Below are positions 25,703-34,563 of a stretch of DNA of 64,000 nt, one piece after another; position 1 is the stretch's first letter, and the number at the start of each line of letters is the position of its first letter. The notes under the pieces were generated by a model. It was not told where the DNA came from and searched no databases. It worked only from the letters and a program-made list of their open reading frames with translations. The DNA is from an uncultured Kangiella sp. (GTDB lineage: Bacteria > Pseudomonadota > Gammaproteobacteria > Enterobacterales > Kangiellaceae), in NCBI GenBank assembly GCA_947503345.1, contig CANNCW010000002.1, forward strand, positions 124,001 through 188,000. Reading direction: 5' to 3'. The translations under genes were made by a program, and so were the position numbers.

Positions 25703-26164
25703 ATGAAATTTAACAAAAGTACTATTACCCAAATTATCGTCCTAACGATACTTGCCCTGCTCTATTGGTTTACTAATAAACCAATAGTTAGTTTACCCGT
25801 AAACTCTTTACCTACTAAGTCTAGCGAAAATCAGCTGGAGCTGTTACAAGAGTATTATCAAAACAAAGTTTCAAAGAAAATGATTAAATTATCTGGCGTT
25901 AATGTAAAAAACTTAGCAGACGATCTTAAAGCTCCTCGACATCAAAAGTTCATTATGGAGTTAAGTAATGATTTTACAGTATTAGTCACCCACAACATAG
26001 ATCTTGCCCCAAGAATCAATAGTCTAAGCGAAGGTGATTTAGTAGAGGTTTACGGCCAATACGAATGGAATGCTAAAGGTGGAATCTTACACTGGACTCA
26101 TCACGACCCTAAAGGACGACGCCAAGGCGGCTGGATAATCCATAATGGTGAGAAATATGAGTAA
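25703..26164 (+). CDS. DUF3465 family protein, membrane-anchored
   Basis: The 153-residue product has an N-terminal signal anchor (ITQIIVLTILALLYWFTNKP) and a beta-rich domain with VTHNIDLAPRINSLSEGDLV, EVYGQYEWNAKGGILHWTHH and DPKGRRQGGWI, the Trp-Thr-His-His-Asp-Pro signature of DUF3465 (an OB-like domain). The family is widespread in gammaproteobacteria with no known function; its OB-like fold suggests ligand or nucleic-acid binding. The gene is only 10 nt downstream of a strong terminator, so it may depend on read-through or its own promoter within the preceding gene's end. Confidence 0.8.
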   Translation: MKFNKSTITQIIVLTILALLYWFTNKPIVSLPVNSLPTKSSENQLELLQEYYQNKVSKKMIKLSGVNVKNLADDLKAPRHQKFIMELSNDFTVLVTHNIDLAPRINSLSEGDLVEVYGQYEWNAKGGILHWTHHDPKGRRQGGWIIHNGEKYE

Positions 26165-26280
26165 GTCAGTAACTGAAGCCCAGTATTTAAAGTTAAGATT
26201 TCTTATAAAAAAACAATAAGAAGCTTGTGCACATGTTAATAAAAGATTTAGGCTCAGGACTTTTAGTTTAAAGACAGGCA

Positions 26281-26338
26281 TAAAGAGATTTTTGCGTAGG
26301 AGTTTACATAAAGTAAATGACAAACAAAAACCTCTTTA
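26281..26338. repeat. Long imperfect hairpin between DUF3465 and AhpD-like genes
   Basis: Arms TAAAGAGATTTTTG (26281-26294) and CAAAAACCTCTTTA (26325-26338) pair at 13 of 14 positions, and inside them TTTAC/GTAAA forms a second stem around an ATAAA loop. It lies 117 nt after one stop and 31 nt after the convergent one, so it may end transcription of either gene although the T-runs are weak. It may equally be a small repeat element. Confidence 0.45.
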
Positions 26339-26368
26339 TAACGCAGTATTTCGTAAAAAAGATAATTT

Positions 26369-26959
26369 TTAAACGTGTTTACCGCCTGTCCAGCCGCCTG
26401 AAGTTAACACTCTATCCCCCATTGCTTTCGGAGACTCTTCTAAATCTGTTGCCATAGAGTCATTCCAACGATTTAAGAAACCGTACAAACAAACAACACC
26501 TAAAATTTCAACGATTTGATTTTCTGTCCAATGCTCTTTCATGCGATCTACTAATTCTTGATCTACGGCATTTGGAACTGAACCAGCAGCTAAAGCATAA
26601 TCAAGCGCTACACGCTCGGCATCGGTATAAAGTTCTGATGTTTGATACTCCCAAATTTTATCGAGCTTTTCTTGGCTAATACCATGAATTTTAGCAGCAA
26701 CCAAAGAGTGGGCTTCACAATATTGACAACCAACAGCACGACTAGCGAAATGTGCAATTAAGCGCTTGAAACCTAGATGCACTTCCCCATCTTTTGGCAT
26801 AACTGCTTTTGTTAATTCGCCAAAGCCCTTTACGATTTCAGGGCGACGCTGCATAGTTAGCAAACTATTTGGAACAAAGCCAAGTATCTCTTCGAAAATT
26901 TGAAAGTCAGCTGCCAAATCCGGATGTAAATTTTTATCTAATGGTTCTAAAAAAGCCAT
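26369..26959 (-). CDS. AhpD-like carboxymuconolactone decarboxylase-family protein
   Basis: The 196-residue all-helical protein has the CxxC-x2-H motif of the AhpD/peroxidase-related family: GCQYCEAHSLVAAK with Cys78, Cys81 and His84. Such proteins reduce peroxides using the CxxC pair, or serve unknown redox roles. The second half (YTDAERVALDYALAAGS, ENQIVEILGVVCLYGFLNRW) fits the peroxidase-related subgroup. Transcribed alone, with the M1 aminopeptidase terminator just upstream. Confidence 0.85.
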   Translation of the reverse strand: MAFLEPLDKNLHPDLAADFQIFEEILGFVPNSLLTMQRRPEIVKGFGELTKAVMPKDGEVHLGFKRLIAHFASRAVGCQYCEAHSLVAAKIHGISQEKLDKIWEYQTSELYTDAERVALDYALAAGSVPNAVDQELVDRMKEHWTENQIVEILGVVCLYGFLNRWNDSMATDLEESPKAMGDRVLTSGGWTGGKHV

Positions 26960-27000
26960 TTAACATACCTCTTTTATTTAGTTACAAAAAAATAATATAA

Positions 27001-27027
27001 AAAAAGGCTTTCCGAAGAAAGCCTTTG
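27001..27027 (-). terminator. Rho-independent terminator of the M1 aminopeptidase gene
   Basis: The perfect stem AAAGGCTTTC / GAAAGCCTTT with a CGAA-type loop is followed on the minus strand by a T-rich run (TTTTATATTATTTTTTTG). It lies 28 nt after the stop at 27054. Confidence 0.85.
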
Positions 27028-27053
27028 CTCAAAGTCTTACCCTAGGCGGAAAA

Positions 27054-29036
27054 TCAATTTTCAGCTTCCAATGTTGGGTTTACAATAGCGTCAATTGTGC
27101 CTTGTGCTAATGGATGATAACCAGGACGAGCAATCGCGTAAACACGCTTTGCAAAGCTCTTATTATCAGTATCCATTAGTGCCTTATATAAGGGCACTAT
27201 AAGTTTACGACGACCTATCGAAATTAAGTAATCTTCTAATCGTGTATTAACCAGATCATAACCACGATTAATGGCTAATTTAAGCCAAGCATGGGCAACT
27301 TCATTGTTAGTCGAAGTAGTTAGGTTATATGTATTATCCAACTCAGACATTTTCTCCAGACTTATATCTGCGGGTAAGTTATTAATGAAATGTAGCCATT
27401 CATGGATTGACCATGTATCAGTCGCAATATCCCTAAGTGACAAATCACCTGCAAACCATTCTGTCGTCGCTGTATCAACATTAGCAAATGCATCGGATTG
27501 AGGGTTTGGCATAAAATCTGGAAGCATTGGGTTGTGTAGCCATTCATTAATTTCTGCTTGGGTTACTTTTCCAGGATATTTATTGATTAAATGTTTTGCT
27601 AAATATTTCTCAAATTCAGGTGTGGTGAGACTTTTAAAAGCATGGTCAGAAAAGTATTCGTTCAAGAAAGCATCAAAAGTTTCACGACCAAAACGCTGTT
27701 CTAAAAACACTAAAAACATCTGCCCTTTTGTGTATGGGACACCAGAAAAAGCGTCATCAGGATCACGTCCATCTAAGGTAATATGTAAAACCGTATCACC
27801 TTCTGGTAATGATTTAACCTGATCTCGTAAACCTTGTACCGACAAAGCATTTTCCATAATGGCGCGGTCTGTATCAAATAACTCTTCCATAATGCGGTTT
27901 TCAACGTAAGAAGTGAAACCTTCGTTTAACCATAAATCGCGCCAAGTGGCATTAGTAACCAAGTTACCAGACCAAGAGTGGGCAAGTTCGTGTGCAATTA
28001 AATTGATTAAGCTTTTATCTCCAGCAATTACTGTGGGTGTGATAAACGATAATCGAGGATTTTCCATACCACCGAATGGAAAACTAGGCGGAAGAATTAA
28101 TAGATCGTAGCGCCCCCAAAGGTATGGACCATACATTTTTTCAGTAATGTCGATCATCTCTTCCGTATCTTCGAATTCTTTTGCTGCAGCATCCAAATAA
28201 GCTTGCTCTGAATAAATACCAGTACGCTTGCTCATTGGTTTAAATTTCAAGTCGCCAACACCAATTGCAATCAAATAAGGGGGAATAGCTTGTGGCATAT
28301 CAAAATGATAGTCACCATCTAACTCAGTATCTGGTTCATTGAACGCACTCATCACCGCTAATAACTGCTTAGGTGTTCTAATATTCGCTTTATATGTCAC
28401 ACGAACATCCGGTGAATCCTGTACTGGAATAAAACTACGCGCATGGATTGCTTGCGCTTGTGAAAACATGAATGGTTCTTTTTTACCGGCTGTTTGCTCT
28501 GGTGTTAACCACTGCAAACCTGATGCTTGAGGATTAGAGTTGTAATAAACTCGTACCTTATCTTCACCATCTTTTAATTGAATGGTTAATTTAGAGCCCA
28601 TCACATCGTCGCGCGCTGCTAATTCAAACTCGGCAGCTGACTCAATGCCATCAGAGTTAATCGAACTAACTTTATGGATAGTCAAATCACGTGTGTCCAA
28701 CACTAAGGTTTTAGCATCATCTTCTAAGCGAGAAAAGCTTAGATCGGCGTAACCCTTTAATTGTTTCTTATCGAATAAAACATCTAAATCCAAATCGATA
28801 TGAGTTAATACCACTTCATCTTTGTTCGCATAAGAATGCTCATCTATTAAATAAGATAAATCTTCGACAACTGGAGTATCTTTTTCCAACTCAGCACTGT
28901 TTTTATCAGCCTGAACTACTTCTGTTTTAACCTCTTCTACAATAGGCTGTTCTTTAGCTGTTTCTGAGTCTTGGCAGCCAAATAGAGCGACTACTAATGC
29001 TAATGCTACTAAACTTTTCAAAGCTTGTTTATTCAT
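27054..29036 (-). CDS. Lipoprotein M1 metallopeptidase, leukotriene-A4-hydrolase-like
   Basis: The 660-residue protein begins with a lipoprotein signal (lipobox LFGC, Cys21) and an acidic linker, then the M1 domains: substrate loop GGMEN at 322-326, zinc site HELAHSWSGN (His349, Glu350, His353) with the third ligand Glu372 in NEGFTSYVEN, and a helical C-terminal domain of the leukotriene A4 hydrolase type. Bacterial relatives are aminopeptidases; the lipid anchor places this one at the periplasmic or outer surface. It complements the cytosolic PepN at 52-55 kb. Single gene with its own terminator. Confidence 0.92.
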   Translation of the reverse strand: MNKQALKSLVALALVVALFGCQDSETAKEQPIVEEVKTEVVQADKNSAELEKDTPVVEDLSYLIDEHSYANKDEVVLTHIDLDLDVLFDKKQLKGYADLSFSRLEDDAKTLVLDTRDLTIHKVSSINSDGIESAAEFELAARDDVMGSKLTIQLKDGEDKVRVYYNSNPQASGLQWLTPEQTAGKKEPFMFSQAQAIHARSFIPVQDSPDVRVTYKANIRTPKQLLAVMSAFNEPDTELDGDYHFDMPQAIPPYLIAIGVGDLKFKPMSKRTGIYSEQAYLDAAAKEFEDTEEMIDITEKMYGPYLWGRYDLLILPPSFPFGGMENPRLSFITPTVIAGDKSLINLIAHELAHSWSGNLVTNATWRDLWLNEGFTSYVENRIMEELFDTDRAIMENALSVQGLRDQVKSLPEGDTVLHITLDGRDPDDAFSGVPYTKGQMFLVFLEQRFGRETFDAFLNEYFSDHAFKSLTTPEFEKYLAKHLINKYPGKVTQAEINEWLHNPMLPDFMPNPQSDAFANVDTATTEWFAGDLSLRDIATDTWSIHEWLHFINNLPADISLEKMSELDNTYNLTTSTNNEVAHAWLKLAINRGYDLVNTRLEDYLISIGRRKLIVPLYKALMDTDNKSFAKRVYAIARPGYHPLAQGTIDAIVNPTLEAEN

Positions 29037-29196
29037 ATCAATTTTTCTATTCTAGAAATAATGCGCCATATTAGAGCACAATTTGTATGGCAACTAAAGA
29101 CCCATCAAGAGTTAACATTATGTTACTTGACCTGAGTAAATAGTATCGATAGATTGGCATAATCAATAAGTTAAATTATTTTCGGATTAAAATAAA

Positions 29197-30012
29197 ATGC
29201 CATCAAAAGGTAGTGGAGAGTTTGAGCGAGGTTATATTATTCCCATTGGCGGTTGTGAGAATTGGATATGCCCGGAAGTATGCGAACAATTACGAAGTAT
29301 TTGTTTAAATTCCGATGCTAAAGCATTGATATTAAATGTATCTGAACAAGAAATAGAGCACCAAATTGAAACTGTACTAGCGGATAATGGTTTTGATCGT
29401 TGTCAAACCATTAACATTAATTCTCGACAAGATGCACAAAACCCCGAGCTAGTTCCGCAATTATTAAATTATGATTTAATAATCATTTCAGGTGAACGTC
29501 CTTTGCAAATTTCCACCTTAATTGGTGGTACTCCATTAGCAAGACAGTTGCGAAAGTCAAATGCGGATGGTGTGCATATTGTAGGTACATATGGTGCAGC
29601 TACCATTTTAAGTGAACATATGATTGCTGGTGGTCAAGACGGTACAACACCGACTCAAAATGGGGTCACTATGGCTCCAGGCTTGGGCTTAACCAATCGT
29701 TTTATGGTTGATTATCATTTCGAACAACAAGGGCGCTTAGGGCGATTATTAACCGCCCTGTCCTACAACCCATTCACGTTAGGTATAGGAATTGACGATG
29801 GGACCGCATTATTTATCAGTCCAAGTGATGAATTAATGGTTTTTGGGACAGGTGCCGCAACATTGATCGACCCAAGTAATCTACAATACTCATCAATGGG
29901 CTCTGCAGGTAGCGGAGATCCAATATCACTTTTTGGTTTACAAATGCACATTTTAGCGCAAGGTGCTCGCTTTACCTGTGAGCAAAAAGTCTATGATGAG
30001 CATTGGGCTTAG
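29197..30012 (+). CDS. Cyanophycinase-like (S51) protein lacking the catalytic Ser
   Basis: The 271-residue product aligns by motif with cyanophycinases: YIIPIGG at the start, LIGGTPLARQLR, LSEHMIAGGQDG, the DxHF-x4-GRLGRLL block (VDYHFEQQGRLGRLLTAL, His174) and GIGIDDGTALFI. The nucleophile elbow, GTSAGA in the family, reads GTYGAA (Tyr132), and the Glu of the triad is Asp (Asp201 in GIGIDDG). Cyanophycinases hydrolyse cyanophycin to Asp-Arg dipeptides; with the nucleophile gone this is probably a pseudoenzyme or a different hydrolase. No cyanophycin synthetase is in the window. No strong ribosome site precedes the ATG. Confidence 0.8.
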   Translation: MPSKGSGEFERGYIIPIGGCENWICPEVCEQLRSICLNSDAKALILNVSEQEIEHQIETVLADNGFDRCQTININSRQDAQNPELVPQLLNYDLIIISGERPLQISTLIGGTPLARQLRKSNADGVHIVGTYGAATILSEHMIAGGQDGTTPTQNGVTMAPGLGLTNRFMVDYHFEQQGRLGRLLTALSYNPFTLGIGIDDGTALFISPSDELMVFGTGAATLIDPSNLQYSSMGSAGSGDPISLFGLQMHILAQGARFTCEQKVYDEHWA

Positions 30013-30045
30013 CAAACAAACAATTTACTGGGGAAAATACGAAAC

Positions 30046-30669
30046 ATGATAAAGCAGAAATCTTTTCTGAGATCAGGCAAGTCGTCATTGAAAACTGGCT
30101 TTGCAATATTAGCGACCACACTTGCTTTAAGCGCCTGCAAAACAACCGCGCCTCCGCCAGAACCGGTTAAAGCACCACCTCCGCCCCCAAAACCAGTTAA
30201 AACCTACAAAAGTCAAAATATTGGGCAAAATAACTATATGACTTTACCAAGCAAGTGGAGTATAAAGTCAGGATTTATGCCCAAAGGTTATGTTCGCTAC
30301 ACAATTAAAGGTAACGGCGTTCATATGGTCGTAACGGGTTTTGATTCAGCTAAAACAAAGTTCTCAATGGCTAAAAATCGTAAGGAACTTGAATCTAAAA
30401 CTTTATTATATAAATCTTCTGCGTCTAACCAGCAACAGCCTTATATACCACTTACTAATAGTTATAGAACGGGGGAATATGTCCAATATCACTGTCGAAC
30501 TGGAACTAATTGCTATCAGGTATTTCCCTTATCTAACTGGAGCTCGGTAATTGTTTCCGAATTTCAAGCCGGTAATATGAAGTACAACATTACTGCGGGT
30601 GTTAATGGCATAAACTCTGTACCTTCACAAGATGTTATTAAAGGCTTACTAAGTATTGCCCCTCAATAG
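30046..30669 (+). CDS. Lipoprotein with proline-rich linker, unknown
   Basis: The 207-residue product has a lipoprotein signal with a longer N-region (lipobox LSAC, Cys31), a Pro/Lys linker (PPPEPVKAPPPPPKPVK) that could cross the periplasm, and a beta-rich domain (about 60-207) with two Cys (YHCRTGTNCYQVF) likely disulfide-bonded. It starts 33 nt after the cyanophycinase-like gene with a GGGGAAA site, so the two may form an operon. No family recognised. Confidence 0.7.
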   Translation: MIKQKSFLRSGKSSLKTGFAILATTLALSACKTTAPPPEPVKAPPPPPKPVKTYKSQNIGQNNYMTLPSKWSIKSGFMPKGYVRYTIKGNGVHMVVTGFDSAKTKFSMAKNRKELESKTLLYKSSASNQQQPYIPLTNSYRTGEYVQYHCRTGTNCYQVFPLSNWSSVIVSEFQAGNMKYNITAGVNGINSVPSQDVIKGLLSIAPQ

Positions 30670-30684
30670 ATAAAATAGATAGTC

Positions 30685-30714
30685 AAAAAAGCCTGCAAAT
30701 GCAGGCTTTTTTTT
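30685..30714. terminator. Bidirectional terminator between the lipoprotein gene and gltX
   Basis: The perfect stem AAAAGCCTGCA / TGCAGGCTTTT with flanking A and T runs. Its right edge touches the gltX stop codon. Confidence 0.9.
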
Positions 30715-32131
30715 AACTATTAGCTTCTCTTTCGGCTATAAACTTAAGCGCCTTATCTATTCTTCTAAGCACTGCGTCCTTACCAATCCACTCAAGAGTT
30801 ACACCTAAGTCCGGCGACATACCAGCACCTGTAATCGCTACACGAAGTGGCATACCAACTTTCCCCATACCCAGTTCTAATTCTTCTGCTGTTGCGTTAA
30901 CTAAAGCGTGTAATTTATCAGCATTCCAATTGTCTTCACCAACAAACTTTTCTTTGGCTAACTCAAGCGGTTGACGTGCTACAGGTCTCAAATGCTTTTT
31001 GGCAGCTTTAGCATCAAAATCTTCATAGTCTTGATAGAAGTAACGAATAGCAGGAACTAACTCTTTTAAGGTTTTTACCCTTTCTGCCATTTCTGGGATC
31101 AAAAGCTCCACAGAAACACCTTTAGAAACGTCCAATCCTTGCTCATTCAAATGCCATTGCAAATGTTTAGCCACCTCTTCCGTAGGCAAAGATTTCATAT
31201 ATTGCTGATTCAACCAGTTTAACTTGTCTGTATTAAATGCTGACGGCGCTCGATTAACATCCTTTAAGTCGAAAAGTTCAATCATTTCTTCATGCGAAAA
31301 CACCTCTTGATCACCATGTGACCAGCCTAAACGTACTAAGTAATTCAATAAGGCCTGTGGCAGATAACCTTCATCGCGATATTGCATAACACTAACAGCG
31401 CCATGACGCTTTGATAAACGCTTGCCATCATCACCTAATATCATTGGAACATGTGCAAACAAAGGTTGCTGCCCTCCTACTGCATCAATCATGTTAATTT
31501 GTCGAGGCGTGTTATTAACATGATCATCACCACGGATCACATGACTGATACCCATATCTAAATCATCAACCACCACGGTAAAATTATAGGTTGGCGTTCC
31601 ATCGGTACGAGCGATAATTAAATCATCAAGTTCAGAGTTGTTGACGGAGATTTGACCTTTAATCAAATCATCAAACACTACAGCACCCTCTAAAGGATTT
31701 TTAAACCGGATCACATGAGGCTTGGATAAGTCCTGCTCTGCATCGGACAAATTACGACAATGACCGTCATAACCAATATTCTGCTTATTCGTCATTTGCT
31801 GCTCACGCAACTCATCTAAGCGCTCTTTTGAGCAATAACAGCGGTAAGCCTTGCTCTCTGCCAATAACTCATCACGCACCTCTGCATAGCGGTCAAAACG
31901 TTGAGTTTGATAGAAAGGACCTTCATCATGAGCTAAACCTAACCATTCCATACCATCTAAAATGGCTTGAACTGACTCATCTGTTGAGCGCTCACGATCC
32001 GTATCTTCAATTCTAAGGACGAATTGACCTTCTGTTTTCTTAGCGTATAACCAGCAATATAGCGCAGTACGAGCGCCACCCACATGAAGGTAGCCAGTTG
32101 GACTTGGAGCAAAACGAGTTTTAACAGTCAT
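30713..32131 (-). CDS. gltX: Glutamyl-tRNA synthetase
   Basis: GltX charges tRNA-Glu. The 472-residue class I synthetase has the HIGH-type motif [17 protein letters not shown], a zinc-binding Cys cluster ([18 protein letters not shown]), and KMSKS-type motif [10 protein letters not shown]. Full family length with the C-terminal anticodon-binding helices. Monocistronic, divergent from tRNA-Val. tRNA-Glu itself lies at 12 kb. The gene shares a bidirectional terminator with the lipoprotein gene at 30046. Confidence 0.98.
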   Translation of the reverse strand: MTVKTRFAPSPTGYLHVGGARTALYCWLYAKKTEGQFVLRIEDTDRERSTDESVQAILDGMEWLGLAHDEGPFYQTQRFDRYAEVRDELLAESKAYRCYCSKERLDELREQQMTNKQNIGYDGHCRNLSDAEQDLSKPHVIRFKNPLEGAVVFDDLIKGQISVNNSELDDLIIARTDGTPTYNFTVVVDDLDMGISHVIRGDDHVNNTPRQINMIDAVGGQQPLFAHVPMILGDDGKRLSKRHGAVSVMQYRDEGYLPQALLNYLVRLGWSHGDQEVFSHEEMIELFDLKDVNRAPSAFNTDKLNWLNQQYMKSLPTEEVAKHLQWHLNEQGLDVSKGVSVELLIPEMAERVKTLKELVPAIRYFYQDYEDFDAKAAKKHLRPVARQPLELAKEKFVGEDNWNADKLHALVNATAEELELGMGKVGMPLRVAITGAGMSPDLGVTLEWIGKDAVLRRIDKALKFIAEREANS

Positions 32132-32235
32132 AATGATTGTGTAGCTAATAATCTAAAGTGGCGCTATTTTAACAAGGGGATTTTTATTACTAAAGCAGTA
32201 TCTGAAATAATATTTAAATATTTTCAAACAAATAC

Positions 32236-32264
32236 TTGACCAATCAAATAAGCCATCTTAAAAT
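32236..32264 (+). promoter_or_regulatory. Sigma-70 promoter of tRNA-Val
   Basis: TTGACC (32236-32241) and TAAAAT (32259-32264) are separated by exactly 17 nt and followed by a GC-rich discriminator (GCGCGCCG), typical of stable-RNA promoters. Transcript start would be near 32271, about 38 nt before the tRNA. Confidence 0.8.
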
Positions 32265-32308
32265 GCGCGCCGTTCCGTTGAGAAGTAAACATCAACGAGA
32301 GCCAATCT

Positions 32309-32384
32309 GGGTGGTTAGCTCAGTTGGGAGAGCATCGCCCTTACAAGGCGAGGGTCACTGGTTCGAGCCCAGTACCACCCACCA
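32309..32384 (+). tRNA. tRNA-Val (anticodon TAC)
   Basis: The 76-mer begins GGGTGGTTAGCTCAGTTGGG and ends with encoded CCA. Acceptor GGGTGGT pairs with ACCACCC; the anticodon arm CGCCCTTACAAGGCG carries TAC; T arm CACTGGTTCGAGCCCAGT. It is a single-gene unit. Its U34 is the expected substrate for the cmoA/cmoB products encoded at 20.6 kb. Confidence 0.97.
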
Positions 32385-32402
32385 GATTAGTCCTTTGGAC
32401 AC

Positions 32403-32432
32403 AAAAAAGCCCTATTAATTAGGGCTTTTTTT
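32403..32432. terminator. Bidirectional terminator after tRNA-Val
   Basis: The perfect stem AAAAGCCCTA / TAGGGCTTTT (TTAATT loop region) is flanked by A6 and T7; it also lies just after the response regulator gene that ends at 32448 on the minus strand. Confidence 0.9.
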
Positions 32433-32447
32433 ATGTTCGCAAAATAT

Positions 32448-32993
32448 TTAAACCGTTTTTCTTATTAAATTTAAATTTGCATCCAACATTTTCTCAATTC
32501 TAAAGAATAATTCATACCTAGAAAAAGGTTTCTTAAGAAAATCATCCGCTCCAATTCTCGAAGCATAAAAAATTTCCGTGGCTTGATGGTTACCGCTCAT
32601 CATCATAACAGGAATATTCTGTGTTTCAGCAGATTTGCGTATTTTCCTTAAGGCCGCAAACCCATCCATATTAGGTAAAACGATATCCAAAAAGATCAAG
32701 TTGGGTTTTTCTTGAGATGCAATAGTTAGACCTTCTTCGGCTGTTAAAGCAGTAAACACTTGATATTGATTTTGCTCCATCATTTTTTTAAGCATAGAGC
32801 AAATAGTCTTTGAATCATCAATAATTAAAATTTTTGAACCAGGTTTTGCATTTACACGCTTATTACGTCGACGCTCTGACTCAACTTGAGGCGCAACGAC
32901 ATCTTTAGCACTATCTGATAAATATTCTGTATCAGAATCAGTAGCTACCGACTGCTTATCAAGCATTGATTTGACCTTAGAAAAAAAACCCAT
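32448..32993 (-). CDS. Single-domain response regulator with N-terminal extension (PilG/PilH-like)
   Basis: The 181-residue product has a ~50-residue charged, low-complexity N-terminal region and one receiver domain: ILIIDDSKTICSMLKKMM, phospho-acceptor Asp in NLIFLDIVLPNMDGF, VMMMSGN and conserved Lys in FLKKPFSRYEL. There is no output domain, so it acts by protein contact. IDDSKTI and the CheY-like single-domain build are shared with PilG/PilH-type pilus regulators; that assignment is tentative because no chemotaxis or pilus genes adjoin it. Single gene. Confidence 0.8.
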   Translation of the reverse strand: MGFFSKVKSMLDKQSVATDSDTEYLSDSAKDVVAPQVESERRRNKRVNAKPGSKILIIDDSKTICSMLKKMMEQNQYQVFTALTAEEGLTIASQEKPNLIFLDIVLPNMDGFAALRKIRKSAETQNIPVMMMSGNHQATEIFYASRIGADDFLKKPFSRYELFFRIEKMLDANLNLIRKTV

Positions 32994-33180
32994 AACCCCT
33001 CAAAATTAATAAATTGTTTTTATTATTACTAATTGATTATAAAGCAAACAATAGCTTACTCCTATAAGACACTGTAAAACTTTAAAAAAATCATGATTAA
33101 TTCACATATTTAATTCAAAAACAGAGCTCGCTCTGGCAAAATATCGCTAGTTATTACTCTCAACACAAGCTAGGCAATTC

Positions 33181-34563
33181 ATGTCCTTAGATTTAAGTCC
33201 ATTACAAGCTATTTTAGATACAGACTGTTTATTAACTGATCTTGAATCATTAAACCATTATGGAAAAGATTGGACTAATTATTATTCGGTAGCGCCTTTA
33301 GCTATCGTCTTTCCAAAGTCCACCGAACAAGTTCAAAAAATAATTCAATGGTGTAACCAAAACCAAGTAGCGGTGGTTCCATCTGGCGGAAGAACAGGCC
33401 TGAGTGGTGGAGCTGTAGCATCCAATGGCGAATTGGTTATTGCAATGGATAAAATGAATCAAATCCTAGATTTCACCGCATCTGCAAAAAGACTAGACTG
33501 CCAAGCAGGAGTAATCACCGAACAGATTCAACAATTCGCAGAGGAAAAAGGTCTTTATTATCCTGTTGATTTTGCCTCTGCTGGATCAAGTCAAATTGGA
33601 GGAAATATCGCAACCAATGCTGGCGGTATTAAGGTCATCAAATATGGGATGACTCGTGATTGGGTTTTAGGTTTAACAGTAGTCACTGGTTCCGGTGAGA
33701 TTCTGAAATTTAATCATGGGCTTATTAAAAACGCTACAGGTTATGATTTCAGGCATTTATTTGTTGGAAGCGAAGGAACTTTAGGGATTGTGACCGAAGC
33801 ATCGATAGCTCTTTGTAGAAAGCCACAAAATTTAACCGTACTATTATTGGCCATACCAAATCTTAATAGCTTAATGCCTATTTTAGAAGCTTTCCAAAGC
33901 GAAGTTGACTTAACTGCTTATGAATTCTTTTCAAATAAAGCGCTTGATAAAGTCATGGCAATGCATGATTTAGCTGCGCCAACAGAAACTCAAACGCCTT
34001 ATTATTGCTTATTAGAGTTTGATGCTCAGTCGGAATCTGAATTGGAAAAGGCATTCCAAGTATTTGAAGCTTGCATGGAGCGTGAATTAATCTACGATGG
34101 CGCCATTAGCCAAAGTCAGCAACAGGCCGAAGACTTATGGAAATATCGTGAATATATTTCTGAGACTATTTCCCACCATAAACCCTATAAAAATGACATT
34201 GCGGTTACTCCTGAAAAAATTTCCGAATTCTTAACTTCAGTAGATCTTATTGTTAATGAACGTTATCCACATTTTGAAGTTATTTGGTTTGGTCATATAG
34301 GTGATGGAAATTTACATCTAAATATTTTAAAGCCCGAAGAGCTTTCTGATAAAGAGTTTGTTGAGCAATGTGAGCAAGTTAGTCCAGAAATATTCAACCG
34401 CTTACAAAAATTAAATGGAACAATCTCAGCTGAACATGGGGTTGGGCTGCTAAAGAAGCCTTATTTAAAATATTCTCGAAGTGAAACTGAAATAGCTCTA
34501 ATGAAATCAGTCAAACTAGCCTTTGACCCTAATGGAATAATGAATCCGGGAAAAGTTTTCTAG
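33181..34563 (+). CDS. FAD-linked oxidase/dehydrogenase (GlcD / D-2-hydroxyglutarate dehydrogenase-like)
   Basis: The 460-residue flavoprotein has the PCMH-type FAD-binding domain (VAVVPSGGRTGLSGGAVAS, SSQIGGNIATNAGG, LFVGSEGTLGIVTEA) and the FAD-oxidase C domain (WFGHIGDGNLHLNIL, SAEHGVGLLKK, FDPNGIMNPGKVF). This is the D-2-hydroxyacid dehydrogenase group, including D-lactate, glycolate subunit GlcD and D-2-hydroxyglutarate dehydrogenases. The substrate is not determinable. The stop TAG shares its G with the GTG start of the ZIP-like gene, so the two are translationally coupled. Confidence 0.88.
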   Translation: MSLDLSPLQAILDTDCLLTDLESLNHYGKDWTNYYSVAPLAIVFPKSTEQVQKIIQWCNQNQVAVVPSGGRTGLSGGAVASNGELVIAMDKMNQILDFTASAKRLDCQAGVITEQIQQFAEEKGLYYPVDFASAGSSQIGGNIATNAGGIKVIKYGMTRDWVLGLTVVTGSGEILKFNHGLIKNATGYDFRHLFVGSEGTLGIVTEASIALCRKPQNLTVLLLAIPNLNSLMPILEAFQSEVDLTAYEFFSNKALDKVMAMHDLAAPTETQTPYYCLLEFDAQSESELEKAFQVFEACMERELIYDGAISQSQQQAEDLWKYREYISETISHHKPYKNDIAVTPEKISEFLTSVDLIVNERYPHFEVIWFGHIGDGNLHLNILKPEELSDKEFVEQCEQVSPEIFNRLQKLNGTISAEHGVGLLKKPYLKYSRSETEIALMKSVKLAFDPNGIMNPGKVF

